Assembly (NCBI GenBank): GCA_038373885.1
Contig: JAWZYV010019433.1
Span: 729,318 to 793,317, forward strand
Reading direction: 5' to 3'
Origin: Cheiracanthium punctorium
Taxonomy: Eukaryota > Arthropoda > Arachnida > Araneae > Cheiracanthiidae
DNA: 64,000 nucleotides
Part shown: positions 41,501-56,200 of the stretch, in pieces
How the letters are laid out: every line of letters starts with the position of its first letter
Numbering within the stretch: the stretch's first letter is position 1
The notes under the pieces: generated by a model
Databases searched by the model: none
Told to the model about the DNA's origin: nothing
What the model saw: the letters and a program-made list of their open reading frames with translations, nothing else
Position numbers and translations under genes: made by a program

Positions 41501-44500
41501 TAACAATTTTTGAAATAATTTCAAAAATTGCCTTTTTAAAATCAACTTGGTAACTTAATAATCTGAAGCCCTTAAAAAAAATATTGAATTCGTTCTCAGT
41601 TGACTGAATTAGTATTGTGTATTTATTTATTTAAACAAAAAGTAAATTGTACATTTTAATATTACAGTGTCGCTCTGTTAAAATTATCATTATGGGAGAC
41701 GAAGGTGTACCTGTTCAAGTAGATGGTGAAGCATGGATTCAACCTCCTGGTTATATATGCATTGTTCACAAAAACAGAACTCAAGTTCTCTGTCGTAATA
41801 GAGTATGTTAAAAGATCTCTTTTTGCTGAAATTATTGTTTTCACAAATAATTGAAAAAATAATTCTGGACAGTTAAAGTGTACTTTATATTCCATGTTAT
41901 AGTATTGTAAAGTATATTTGTTACTTTTGAAGTGTATCTCGCAATATCATTTGCTTATTCCTTTAACTGTTGAAAAATTACAATGTTGTACAGCATTTCA
42001 GATAATGAGAATAAAAGTAGCTTTTTTAAGCATGCCTAGAATTACTTAGAAACAAATATTTTAAAGCCCCTTAATTTAATTGTTCATTTACTCGATGACA
42101 CAAAATTTATCATAAAATGGAATTTATGTTACCTTTATGATTATTTAAAGTGCCCCCCCCTCTTGATAGTAAAAATAACAGCGTATATGTGTGCTACTAG
42201 CACTATGGATGTAGATCCGCCAAATTTGATAGGAAAAATGTCCTAGACCTGAGCTTATGTTCCTCTATTTGATTTAACATTAAAATTTTGTTCAGTATTT
42301 ATTGCATTTTTCACATGTAATCACTAATGTTAGTGGTAATTTTGTTTGCTAGAAGAAATGTATTCATCTTTATATAATAAACTGAATTTCCTTTTTAAAA
42401 AAGTGTGCTTTTGAGATGTAACATAATTTAGCAAAAATTTTATTTATTTTTTGAAAATTTCATCCATAAACATTTATATCTCATAACTATTTGAGTTTTT
42501 ATCATTTACAAGAAGCTAAAGCCTCCCTCTACTTTTTTATTCACACAATTTGATATTGTTGAATGTTTTTAGATTTATAAATTGTTAAAACTAGGAATTA
42601 ATAAACATGGAATTTTGCTGTAAAGATTTGAAATGTCAGCAAAACAATTCACACGCATCACATCAAAAGAATATGAAGATCCCCTTCATGGCCCTTCAAA
42701 AAAATAAATCAAGAAAATAAAGGGATACTAGTTGCTTTGAATCAATCTTTATTGATTTATCTATCAATGCTATTAAAAAGTATTTTTTCTTATAAAAGAA
42801 GACATGATAAATCATTTCACTTCTCCAAAAATGTATTTGCTTTATACACTTGTATCATCTTTATAGCCATGTATGATTTACATGTTTTCATTGTTTCTAA
42901 CTTAAAACCCTCTTGCACTAAACTTCGATGTGCAGACCATTTAAAAGAATGAAGTCTTTATTGCAAATGATATTATCACATTTGAAGTTCATTCTTAAAA
43001 AAAAAAATATTGCATCCATTTACTATACTCCTGCTCTTTTTTAAAAATAACCAGTACAGCTTTTAAAAATAAATAAAAGAAAAGGAAGAAATGGAAATTA
43101 ATGAATAAGATTGTGTAATTTCAAATAATTCATGTACAGTGGCTATATTTGTTTTATTTCATTAGCAAATTTGCCAAATGTACAAGTTCACTAACTGTAG
43201 CACTTCATCAAAAATAATTTCAGAAATGTTTAGGTAGTTATTCATCAAGATATATTTTATTGGATTTGGATATTTTTACTGTCTTTAGCCCTTGCACATT
43301 GTAGTCTCTATGTAATTTGAAACTTTTATATTGCTATATGAAATTACACATGATACAGATACCTATTATTGTTCTGCTGATAATAAGCAGTAAAACTATC
43401 CAAGTAATGTTAATAAAATACATTTTTATTGCTAATTATCTAAAAAATTACAACTATTATTTTTATTTACAGCAGCTTGAAACAACTGTGAAAATGTGGC
43501 ATGACAAAAGGAATCCAAATCGCTCTCTACAATTAGGTGCTTTAACAGATGAAGAAACCCAGTTAATTAGTTCATTTACTGAATCTGCCTTGTCACTTAT
43601 TAAATGGTATGTCTATCAATTTGTTAAAAATTAAATCATGTACTTTTTTAAAATTAGAAATTTTACATTTCAAGAGCTTTGAATGTTTTGTTTGGTGAGA
43701 AGTTTGTAAAAAATAATGTTTAATGATTTATTTTGTGTAAAACATTATGTGAAAATACTTACCCATAATTCATTTAAAAAAAATTAACTCATAAAAGCTT
43801 AACCCCCCTTTTTTTTTGTATTTCCATAAGGCATCTATTAGTTGTGCCTGAAAAGCTATTTTTAAATATTTTTACCTTTCAGTGGGCATACTGTAATGTT
43901 TTGCATCAGTATGTCAGTGTTGTAGATTATATAAAACAATTTATCATGATTAAGAAAAAGTTATGAAAATAATTATTCATCAATATTCAGAAATGAAGTT
44001 TTACACCATACATTAGAAAACTGTAAAAAATGTCACAAAATTTGTGTGGGTGTACTTACTGAGATGTTAAATATTGAATTATTTCCTTTTATTCTCAAGA
44101 AAAGTGTAAATTGTTTGACTTCCAAATTTCTGCATTTTTATCTTTACTGATTAATTAAATTAAAAAATCTTCCACTTATTATTTGGTTGGTGTAGTGTTT
44201 TTTTCTTCTTACAATGAGAGTATGACTGTTGAACCACCAGTTCATATGGAATTCTGTAGAAATGTAGCTCAGGCTAGCAATCATTAGTGCAAAATGTAAG
44301 GCATGGCATACAGGCAATCTAAAAAAACTCCTCTGCTGAACATTTGAAAATTAGCATTTAGAATTTAACTAACATTTTGAATTTAAAATATTTGAGTAAT
44401 TGTGACACTGGGTGAAAGGTATCAGCCTACTGTCCAACAGATAGTGAGTTGAAATACTTCAAAGGGTAATTATTTTCCATCTCTTCTTTAGTTTAATTAC

Positions 44501-47500
44501 TCTATGTGTAGTTTAGTCACTGTATGACATTAATTTTAGTGTCCCCAAATTATGATGCTGAATTTATTTAAAATAAATTTTTGCAGAGGTTTTTGCCCAG
44601 TACAAGGCGATTTGCTTTATTTTAACACTTTAGTGCAAAAGTAAGACATACTTATTTGTTCTTAAGTGTAAATTAAAATATTGCTTTTCTTTTTAACATA
44701 GTTATTTGCCTACTCATCAACATTATTTCAATAAATTTCAATACATGCCGCATAATTCCAAAACTTTTCCCCGTATACTTTGTAGAGCACAACACATAAT
44801 CATATTTATGTTTGTGAAAGATATAATCTTATTAGTTAATTTACTTGTTAACTTTGATACGGCTTTTGGTAATCAAAATTGAAAAGATACTTTTTAATAT
44901 GATAGTTTTTTTCTCCCTTATTACAGTGTGAAAGACATTGCTGCATCCAGTACTGAATTTGAACAACATTTTCATCCAGTAGCCATTCTTCAAGTTGCAA
45001 ACTACATTGAAAAGTTGTATCCTAGTGGAAAACTTCTTGAAGGGGTATAGTTTTTTCTCCGTGTGATTAATTGTGTTATCCAAATATTTACAAAAACCAT
45101 ACTTTTTGATCATTTGCTTCTATAAATCCATTTTCCCCCAATGGCATTTAAAACTATTTTTGTATACCATTAATATTAAAGATATTTTATTCCTAATTAA
45201 TTTGTGCATTTATTAAAATAATTATTGTGGTAATTATCAGGATAATTGATCTGTATATATTTAGTTAAGTACTGTTTAATAAGCTAAAGGGAGGGTCTGA
45301 AATCATGCACAAGTTTTTAAATGGCATGCATTTTAAAAGTAATTTTACATTTAAATACAGTAGAAGTTGATAAATCATGTCTCAGTATATCATCACTTTG
45401 TAACATTGCAAGTACATATAATTCCAAAGACTATTTTCCAATTAATTAGAAGTATTTCAAACTGTACACAAAATAATTATGTATGAAAAGTAATAAATTA
45501 AGTAAATAGTAATGACTGTTTAAGGTTTTCTTTCTTTGACAAGAAATCTGTTCAAAAGAACGTGCAAATACACATTAATCTATTTATATCTTAGCAGAAT
45601 AATTCTGGCATATTCTGTTACACTTGACAAAACTAGAAAGGTTGTTAGTGAACTTAACATTTTTTTAAACCGTAATTTTGCTCATTTAATCCACACCATT
45701 GTATAGTCTGCAGACGTGATTCTGTATCTAAATATTTTGAAAAACAGTCAGATAGTCCACACCACTGTTTAGTCCGCAGAAAGAAAAAAAAACAGAGAGG
45801 GAAAAACAGACAAGTAAAATGGTAGGTGCACTCATTAAAAAAGGACATTTAGTATATTCATTATGATTAAATATATGTTTTAAATTATTATTAAACTTTT
45901 TTTTTCAATAATGAAAAATATATTTAGTGTCATAATATTATTTAACAACAATTTCCTGAGCATTGCTAATCGAACCGTAATTCTGGTTTTTGTAAAATAT
46001 TTTGTGTAAAATAAATGCAATTCTGAGAAAGTATATTTTTTATCATAAAACATGTAACACAGAAATGTTCCATCATCTATTGTCAAATAAAATAAAAATA
46101 AAAAAGGCGTGAAACATTGAATTTTATTAAAAACTTTTTTTTTGTCTACGTGATTCTATTTTACTGTGAAGAAAAAGAGTTTTACAGATTAAAATAAGTA
46201 GTACTATTACAAATAGAAAAAAATCACTTTACTAATTTAACTACAGTTAAATAAAACTAACTCATTTTAATTACACAAAAACCTTCACATTAAGGGAAAA
46301 CCTTCAAAGTCGGATTCTTCACTGTTAGAATTGAAAAGTTCTCAAATATTTTCTGGAAGAGTGTAAGTTCATCATCTACGTCACTTTCTCTACTCTCCAC
46401 TCATGTTCATCCGACTGCTGCACGATACCAGCTTTTACGAATCCGGATTTGATGACTGATGGCATAACACTTTTCCATGCTTTGTCAACCCATTCTACAA
46501 CCTCGATATAGGATGCACATCTCATATTTCCTTTTTTGGTGAAGGTATGAAACTCTTCGGACATCCAGTTTTCCCAGCACGTGCGTAGGGGGTGGACTTG
46601 AAGCTTTTGTTTACACTGATGTCTAAAGGTTACAGAATTTTTGTTAAGTCACCGGGAATCACACAAAGTTCTGCACTGCTATTTTTCTTTTTTTGTGTGT
46701 ATCGTTACACTCTTCTTCATGTGCGCCTTCATTGAATCCAAAATTAAAACACCTTTTGGATCAAAAAAGGGTCCTTCTCACTTTTTCCAGACATCTTGTA
46801 ACCAGTTCATCATGATTGCATCATTCACCCAACCCTTTTCATTGCAGCTATCAGGACATTTTGGGGGAAATTCCCACTGGGTACAGTTTTCCTTTCAAAA
46901 ATCAGCACTGGTTTTAATTTTGTACCACAGTCACAGCATGCTAGCATTACAGTAAAATGACTTTCTTCCTGCCCACTTGTAATCAATGATACATTTTTCA
47001 CACCGCAAGTGTCGACAGTTCGATTAGGTGGGCAATCGAAAGTTAATAGCACTTCATCCATGTTATTATATTTTTTCAGGGTAAATCTTTCATTTTCAAT
47101 GACATTCCTTGTAAATTGGAGGAAAGAAGCTTTTTTCGCATCCCAGTTGTCCTGTACAGCATGGCTCGCGGTAGTTCTTGTGTGAACACTCAGATTTTTT
47201 CGGCGCATAAAGCGATGCACCCAGTTAACTCCACCTTTGAAATCTTGAATTTTCATTTCTTCAGCAATAGGCTTCGCGTGAAGCTGGATTTTCACTGGCA
47301 AAATAGAACGACTGAGATCTCTTTGTTCGAGAACAAAGCTGTGTAAGTTCTCCTCTAATGCCAGCTATTTTACTTGACCATGATGATTAGATCTTTTTCT
47401 GCCCATTTTTTTCAAGGGCTCTTTCTGTTTGTACCAATTTCTCACAACTTTTTCCTCCACTTCAAAATAGTGGCCCTCCTCTCTGTTTCCAACAGTTTCT

Positions 47501-50500
47501 GATTTTTCAACCACTTTTAATTTAAAATCAGCAGTAAAACTACGACAATGTTTTGATATCGTGAGAAAATACTCTAACTAATGACCACAAAAGAATACTA
47601 TAACTAAATACAGCAGAAGAATGAACGCACAATGCAAGTGGCAACAATGCAAGTAGAATAACTGCACAATGTGCTCTTCTGTTAATCTCACACCTGCTCA
47701 AACGGTGTTGAAAAACCATGCCACCTTCCACTACTCTGTCCTCCACCTTTCACTCTCCACGTTGCATTACTTGCTGTTCCTCGATACGATACGATACGGT
47801 CATGTTTTCTTTGACTAGAAACAGCAATGTGACAGATTCCGATAGGGCAGTTTCAGATTACGTCACTATTCTATCCTGGTGAAATAATATGAGATTTCTA
47901 TTGGTTCATTCAAGTTTCTGGTGGGCAGATGTCACTTCAAAAATGAGTTTTTATTGGTAGAGTCAGGGCCGGCCCTAACAGTTTTGACGCCCCGGACAAA
48001 AATATAAAATGCCGCCCCCCCACTCCACACTGTAAAATTACTATTAAAAGAAATAAATTATTCACAGATTCTGTTTTCATGCCTATAAAACTGGAATAGC
48101 TCTTTAAACATAACACAGCTTAAGACAAAAGCATATTTATTAAAAACCACACATTAAAACGAAAAGAAAAAGAGAGAAATGAAGAGTTCTTTTTCTGACT
48201 TTTAATTCCGCAAAATTCCAGAATTTTTCTCTTAAATCAATTTTTCAACCAATTCATGTTCGATAGCCAATGTAGTTAAATTATTTAACGTATCTGGAAG
48301 AGTTGTGGAACATAAGAATTTTTTTGTTAACTTTTATTTTGAGAAACTCTTCTCTGCACTTGCCACAGTTATCGGCAAAGAAAGCAAAATTCTCCACAAT
48401 TATCGGCAAAGAAAGCGAATAGCAAGATGTGCGTGTAAAATCTAGAGCTGAAATTAGCTTTAAAATTTCAATTGAGCTTTCCATTTTGCCTAATAAGACC
48501 GTAACTGACATTATTTCATTTACTAGATCAAGAGCATTTATACTCCCTGATTCTCCATCGGCCAGCATTAACTCCAATTGTTTACACTATAAACAATGTT
48601 AACACTGTTACACTGTGTTACAATGTTTAATTAGCACATATTAGGAGTATATTTTAACTCATATGCCGTGCAAAAATTTAAAATAATTACATTGGGTACT
48701 TATTAAATCAAATCTGCATTCTAAGGTATTAATCGCTTTGTTTACTGTAAAAAATAAAACTATCATGAATTTTAATTTAGGATCTTTCACCAAATCATCT
48801 CGTGCTTCGCAATCAAAATTACGTGTTACGTGGCTGCGTAAACTCAGTGTTAGCCAGAATACTATCTCGTCGGTCAGTTCTCTTGCATAACAGAACATTT
48901 CATTTAAAATCACACCCAATTGAAGATCCTTAAAAAAAAATCTTTACAGTTTCTTAAGAGTTCTAGAGCAGGTGGTATATTGTCTTTTGACTGCAATAGC
49001 TTTCTTAATGGATACACGGAAGATTTTATACCTAATAATAATAGAACATAGGGACATGAACTGTTTGAGAGAGTTAAATAATTCTGAAGCCAAATTATTG
49101 AAAAAAACTTAAAATTATTTCATCAATTTTAACGGTAGCCGCATTAGAATTAGATTTGTCAATGCCCTAATACCTTACCAAGAATGCGATTTGTTAGATT
49201 TTTTTGGCATCAGGAATACAATCTAGAAATATGGGATGGTATTTAGCTTGTTGAATTTCATTAACAAAATGTTATTTGAATCCAACTGGAAAGCTTGTGA
49301 AAAATCTATGCAAAATGTGTAAATATTTGTTTGCACATCACATATAAACAACTGAAGCGAATGAAATGAATTTTATAGCAACACCAAAAGTGGCAACTTA
49401 ATTTAAACTGCAGGTGCTAAAATATTTCTAATTCGTTTAAAAGTTTTGAAATTTAAAACTGTGTGGAAATGTATGGTCGCCCTTTGTTAAAAAATGGCTC
49501 AATGGAATAAAATGAAATTTGGAATTATATTGAATGGTAAGTTAATTGAACAATAGATATCAAAATTGTTTTAAATAATTCATACACTTTGAGATTTTGT
49601 AAAAATCGCTTAAAAAGTTTGTCCTGGCATCCATCAAAAACGGATTAAGAGAACAGAATGAAATTAGGTCATATGATGGGTAACAAAGCATGATCGAAAT
49701 TTTAAAAGATTTGAATAAATTGAAAGGGTTTGTAAAAGTTGTGTTGTATTTTTCTTCTTTTTTAGGGGGCAGGGAGAGAGGGGGAGGGCGTCACTTTAAG
49801 GCGTCTGGAGGTAATACAATAGGTGGCTGTTTGACTTAAACAAATTACGTCAATTTCTTTTTTTTTTTTAAATTTTGAGAAAATTATGCAAAAATTTTAC
49901 AAGCATAATATTAAAATTTCTAAAGTTAATAGAACAAAATTCAGTTACTGATGAAGAGATTGAGTTAAATAACATTGTTTGAATTCTTCCTGATTAAATA
50001 AATATATATATATTATTTTGAGAAAATTTTGTGTGACCACTTCATGAAAACAACTAGTGGTCAGACAAAAGGGAATGCAATGAAATTTTGTTAAAAAGTA
50101 GGCGATTAGTAAATTAAAATTCCAGGTTTTTAATTTTCTGCAAATTTGAATTATTTTTGAGGTATGACGCAAACTTTGATAAAGTTCTCCGCGCATAAAG
50201 TAAAATTATCAAAATATAATTCAATCAGACGTTGCAGTTTTAAATATAAGCTACTTGCTATTACAAAGCATTTTCCAGGTATTCTCTTTTTAGTTTAATA
50301 TTCATTACCAGCATCTTCTTTTGCACCTTTAAATGACTTTTTGATGTAGGAAGCTGATCCACTAAAAGGAAACGTTAATTTTGAATGTAAAATATTTTCT
50401 TTGATTTTGACAGTTATATAGTAATATTTTGACAGTTTGTCTCAGTAATTTGTTACTCTCTAACCTGTAATCTTTAAACAATACACAAGAGTTATAACTT

Positions 50501-53219
50501 TGCTTCCTATATTTCTGCCAGTATGCTAATTCCATTTTTTGTACTCCTACAATGCAAACGAAATTTCGCATGGTTAGTAAAAACCCATCAATGACGGATG
50601 AGTACATCAGCTAGTAAAGTTATATAGAATGATATTCTTCGGAATATTTTTTGCTAATACAAAATGTATTTTTCAAATTCGAGCCAAAATGCCTAAAATT
50701 TGCCGCCCCGGACAGGGGTCCGGTTTGTCCGGCCCTAGGGCCGCCCCTGGGTAGAGTCCACTGCCAGTCATGTGGTTTAAACTGATCTATTGGCTAGGGA
50801 GATATGATGTAACGAAGACACAGTACTACAAGAATCTGGTGCTTTAATATCACTAATAAAATATAAAAACCCATATCTTTTAAGGTGAAGTGCTTGGCAT
50901 CCAATTAAATTTGTCCCGATACTGTTTCTGGTTGCCCTTAGAGCTGAGTTCGGGCTCATTTTTTGAAGCCCGAGCCCGAGGACTTTTAATCCAAGCCCGC
51001 CCGAGCCCGAAATTTCAGCTAAAGACAAATAAAATTAACTACTTCGTTAATAGGATACAATATATTTTGGAGCTTCACACACCTTCTAGTCCCCCGTGCC
51101 GCTATTTTTTGTAAATAGGTACGTCTATTTATCCCACGAATCACTTTTTAAAATCTGTTTCAAGGAGTATGTTCAACAAAGGAGAAATTTTTCCCGAGCC
51201 CGAGCCCGAATGCAATCGTGACAGAGCCCGAGTCGGGCCCGGGCTCGGGCTTTCGGGCTCGGGCTGAGCCCGTCTCATCTCTAGTTGCCCTCACCTGTAT
51301 GTTTTCTTGGCATCTCGTGCTCTTGTTTACATTTTCATCTTATGTCGTATCTTCGACAGTTGGCAGTTTTTGCACTTTACTTATTTTTGTCAAATTTTTA
51401 TGAGGTGAATTGTGAACAATTTGAACTGAACGCATCCGCAATTTTACATACATATGTTTTTCAAAAGTTTTTTTTTCCCCACTTATGTATACGATATATA
51501 TTTATATTAAAAAAAAGAAATAGAAAAAAAGACAGATTATCCGCACCACCGTTTAGTCCACAGATGTAAAAAAAGACATTTTTAATTCAGATAGTCCGCA
51601 CATTACACACTCGAAATTACAATACTTTCTGATTTCATTAGTAACTTAGATATATTTTGCCGGCTCTATCATCTGGAGGGAAAGAGTCTATTTTTCAGTA
51701 AATTGAAATTTGAGAATTGGTTAAACTATTTCTCCTGTGACATAATATTAATATATGAGCTTATTAATAACACCACAAATGCTGGGAGAATTTCCTATCA
51801 CAATGTATTTTGCACTCTTTTCAAGTACATTTGCAGAATCTTTTCACATCAACTTGATTTCGATTTGCTATACTTCCTAATTATTATAACTAAAAACATG
51901 CAAAAAAGAATAATTCATCTATTGTGTACATTTCAGTCTTTAGAAGTATGTTTAGAATCTTTTTTACATCGACTTAATTCCAATTTTCTGGGAATACACC
52001 CTAATTATTATAACTAAAATCTTGCAAGGAAGAATAGGTCACCTTTGCTTTATAAATTAAGTTTACAAAAATTAACAATTTATTTGCTGAAGAAAAAAGA
52101 GCAGAGGATGCCTATTTAATTTAAAAAAGCAAAAATTGCTTGTCCTTTTGCATAATTTTATCAAAAGTTCCTTTACCAGATGTTTCTAAATATCTTTCAC
52201 AAATGAAAAGATAGGAAGAGGGAACTGAACATATTTACAGTGAAAAGGGTGAATGTGCTAAGGAATCATTAAGGGCTGCATTATTTTAACAAATAAAGGA
52301 GTATGAACAAAAGGTAACTGAAAAAGATTTATTCAGAAGAATCAAATCCTTTAAGTTTAGAACTTTGATTGAATCCCATTCAGTTCAGTGCAGTGGAAAA
52401 GATGCATAACTTTTACATTTCTACCGAAGTGAGGTGGAGCTTCATGGTGGTGATTTCACACCTCAGCACACTGTTTGTACACATTAGGTGTGGTTGTTTT
52501 CCCATTAGAACGCACTTTTAATTCATTCGCCTCTTTCTGCCTTTTCATTTTTGAAAGATATTTTAGAAATGGCCTGTATATATATTTGAATAAACATGGT
52601 CCAGTTATGATTAAATTTGTTGAAATAATTGAAGAACCGCTATGATAATGAGCTTTGTTTTAAGATTAAATGAAGTTGAAAGCTACTTTTATTGAAATCT
52701 TCTATTGATGATTTTTATACTATCATATATTGGGTGTGTAGGTTTTGTACATGCAAATATTCTGCTTTGAAAAGGCTTACAAATGACACAGAAAATTGTT
52801 TTTACTTAAATAAATTTTTCCCTTTTTACTTAAGAAAGGTATGCAAGCACACTTAATTTTTTTAATTCTTTTTATTCCCAATACAAATATGCTCTTAAAT
52901 GAAATTTTCTTACATATGCCCTTGATGCATAAAAACATCTCTTTATTTTACGCAAACCAATTATCGATGGCATTTTCAGGGTCTTCTGTATTGACTCAAA
53001 TGTCTAATTATTTATTTATTTTTTAATTGAAGACAAAAATTTAATTAATTGGTGAAATCGATGTTTTGACAGTATTAACATTGTCTTTAGACTGTTCTAT
53101 AAAGTATCAAGAATAACCTTCAGCTCTTTCAAGTAAAACTTTTTAAGGTCTAATTAACTTTTTTTTTCTGTATTTCCTCTTTCTTTCTTTCTGTTTTCTT
53201 TTGTCTTTCTTTCTTTCTT

Positions 53220-53254
<35 letters not shown>

Positions 53255-56200
53255 GTCTCACTTCTCTTTCTTGATGTGGTTGAAAGTCTTGTTTTGGATC
53301 AATATTACTTGCTAAAACAAAATTTTTACTTAAATGTACTAATAGAGTTGTGACAGCTACTTATCTTTGCTTCTAAATCTCGCTTCATGAAGGCCAGTAT
53401 TCAATGCCCCACCAGTGGCATAGCGCTAGCACTTTGAACTGGGAGACAGAAGGTGCCTGGTCCGAAACCAGGTCACGTTCACCGACCTAACTGTTCAGTT
53501 TTTCGTGGTTTTCTCCAAAACTTTGCATAAATACATGTAAGGATCTTTTAGGAAGTCCCCTATGGAGGGCAATCAGATTAAGCAGATAGTTGGCCTTAAC
53601 ACCACACACACACATGCCAGTATTTAATTGAACAGTAAGAAAACTTGCACATGCAGCAAAAAAGTACCTTCAAATGTTGCGCTGATTCTTTTTTTTTTTT
53701 TTTTTTAAATCTGTTTTGGTGCAGAGAAAACATTTTTCGTTTTTAAAACAGATGTTGTGCATTTATCTGATTTAAAAGTTTTAAAGAAATAATTTTCTAA
53801 ATTTAACTCTTTTGTACAATTTGCAAAGTTGCAACAGTAGTTTTGGACACCAGAGGAGCTATGATGATAATTGAATATGATGCACAAGAAAAAACAATAA
53901 ATATACTGAAGAGGTAAAATATACAATATGATGTTGCAAAAATATTAAAATATTATGGTGATAAAGACATGGGATGAATTAACCATATAAATACAATGAA
54001 TGAGAAATACGCAGAACACTGTCGGAAATACAAAAAAAAAAATTTTCAGAAACTTTCAAGATTCATTAAAATATATTAATACACTGCAATAAAACAATAT
54101 AAAATATGAAAAGAAATATGTACTTGGTACAGAAAAACATGCATGAATTAAAGTGATGAAATAAATTTTAAAAATCTAATCCAACCTTATTATCCATAAA
54201 TTGGGGGGAACTTGCAAACCAGCACGGGCGACAACACATGGAGAATCAATATCATTTGACTGAACTTATCTTGGGACACCTTGAACATGCTATAATACCA
54301 CTTCGCACAATGATAAATTGCTTAGGACAAATCACCATTTCACACAATTATTGAACTTGCATGAGTTGCACGATGTAGATATCTGTTGCTCGATGAAGAT
54401 ATCACAATTATACTACACAATTATCACTATTTCACATAACTACTGCACTTATCTTGCTGTTCGATGAAGATATCATCAATGATATTTCACAATTATCACC
54501 ATTATAAAACATGTTTTAAAGATCACTGGACACATTAATCACAAAAAGATTGATGCACCACTGGATTGGAACTAACGAAGAAATCAACGTACCACTAGAT
54601 CGGCACTATGCAGAAAAAATACACAAGCACTTGAAGCTACAGCATATCCTCGTTTTTTCTTTATCATTTTACATCTGATACATAAAAAAAGAATCTGCCA
54701 GCACTAAAAACCATTTGTAGCATGGAATTCCATTAGAAATGCACAATTCCTTGTCACCACCATGGAAGTATATTCTGTGGAGGGGGGGCTTCCGTGGTTG
54801 AAAGCCACAATTTTAGCATCTAAATTTGAAAGCCGATAGAGGGCGCCCTGTGATGAAGAGAGTCCAATTCCGAGGGTCCGGATCGGCGCGAAAAACGAAA
54901 CCAATAGAAAGCTTTTGCCGACACATCACTCAGGCAAAAGAAAAACATCAACATCCCATGTTCTAATAAATTCCATTTCAGGAAAGATAAATAACTATCT
55001 CTCAACTATAACATATAAGTTTTTAAAAAATTATATGTTATAGTTGAGATTTTCAGCAATAAAATTTTACTACGTTTGAATTTTTTAAGGTAAATGTTTC
55101 AAGAAGAAAAATTATTTAAAATGGATTAAAGCGCACTTTGATAACATGGATTTTCCCTTCCCTACCGGACCTTCTTAGCGTAGAGCGCCATCTATTGGAT
55201 GAGAAATTTATGTGCCGAAAATCTAGCATTAGCTTCCCCTCCACAGAATATACCTTCGTGATCACCACAAAGCCGATGTAATTAGTTTTTTTTTCCACCT
55301 GCATCCAAGATGCATTTAAAAAAAAAAAAATGCTGGAACATTCGCGAATTTATCTTTTAGGTCACCAAATGAGGTGGTTGCAATACCACCCCAAATATAT
55401 AAATTAACAATTAACAAGAAGCATTTATTATAACAATTAACCACAATTATAGAATTACAGCTAATACACGTGCAGAGCAAAAGTATACAGCCCCCAAACA
55501 CACTACGTGGTGGCTGTAGTTCAACTGTCCTGGCTTTAAAGCTCTTTGGTTGCTGCTTGGTAACACTGCGCATCACCATCAGGCACTTGCCACAGACTTG
55601 CACTGTCCTAATGTTGTTGCCAGATTCTGTGGTTTGCCACAAATGTATATCAGAGAAAAGCATGTGTTTGTGATGAGCTTTTATTAAATCAGGAATGCAT
55701 TTATTAAAATACTTATAGCTTTCAGTAATATGTGATGGAACTTTTTTTCTTATTTCAGAATAGTGCTCGGCAGGTTTTAACAGATTGTGTATTCTCAGTA
55801 CGTCATTTATTGCAAGAACTTTTAACATTTCTCAAAGAAAAAGATGACCCTATTGTAAGTATTTATTAATCATGTAACTGTTTATTTTATTTTTGGTTAC
55901 AATAATCTCTAATGATCATTTTTATTAGCCCCTTTATATATTTCGTCTAAATATGATCCATACTGTGTTACAATAAATAGGAATCTTTCCCAGCTGCATC
56001 ATCACTAAAGAGTGAAAGGTATTGTACGTGTCTCATATACTCAGCATATTCACCAAATCTCAGACTTTGAATTTGCAAATTTTTCTAATTTAGTCATAAA
56101 AAAGCTTTAAATATATATCTACATTTTGAGTTGATTCATCTGAAAATATTAGTCAACTTAAAAAATGTTTCTCAGCGTAATTTGTTATGTTTGCTATGAT

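Larger units (their letters stand above)
45045..55758 (+). other. Intron 19
   Basis: 10.7 kb, a nest of transposons: broken pogo/Tigger transposase (46376-47566), full-length hAT (47964-50749), hAT MITE (50939-51283), SINE (53406-53615) and a palindromic element (about 54755-55270). Segments 45045-45640, 51650-53160 and 53640-54180 are AT-rich with nothing recognised. Segment 54180-54600 has degenerate repeats of a GATGAAGATATCACAATTAT-like motif. Confidence 0.75.

Noticed and set aside
55316..55828. 170-codon minus-strand ORF overlapping exon 20
   Set aside because: Part of it is the antisense of exon 20 and it ends in a poly-T/poly-Phe run. It has no domain, no splice context and no family resemblance that I recognise.
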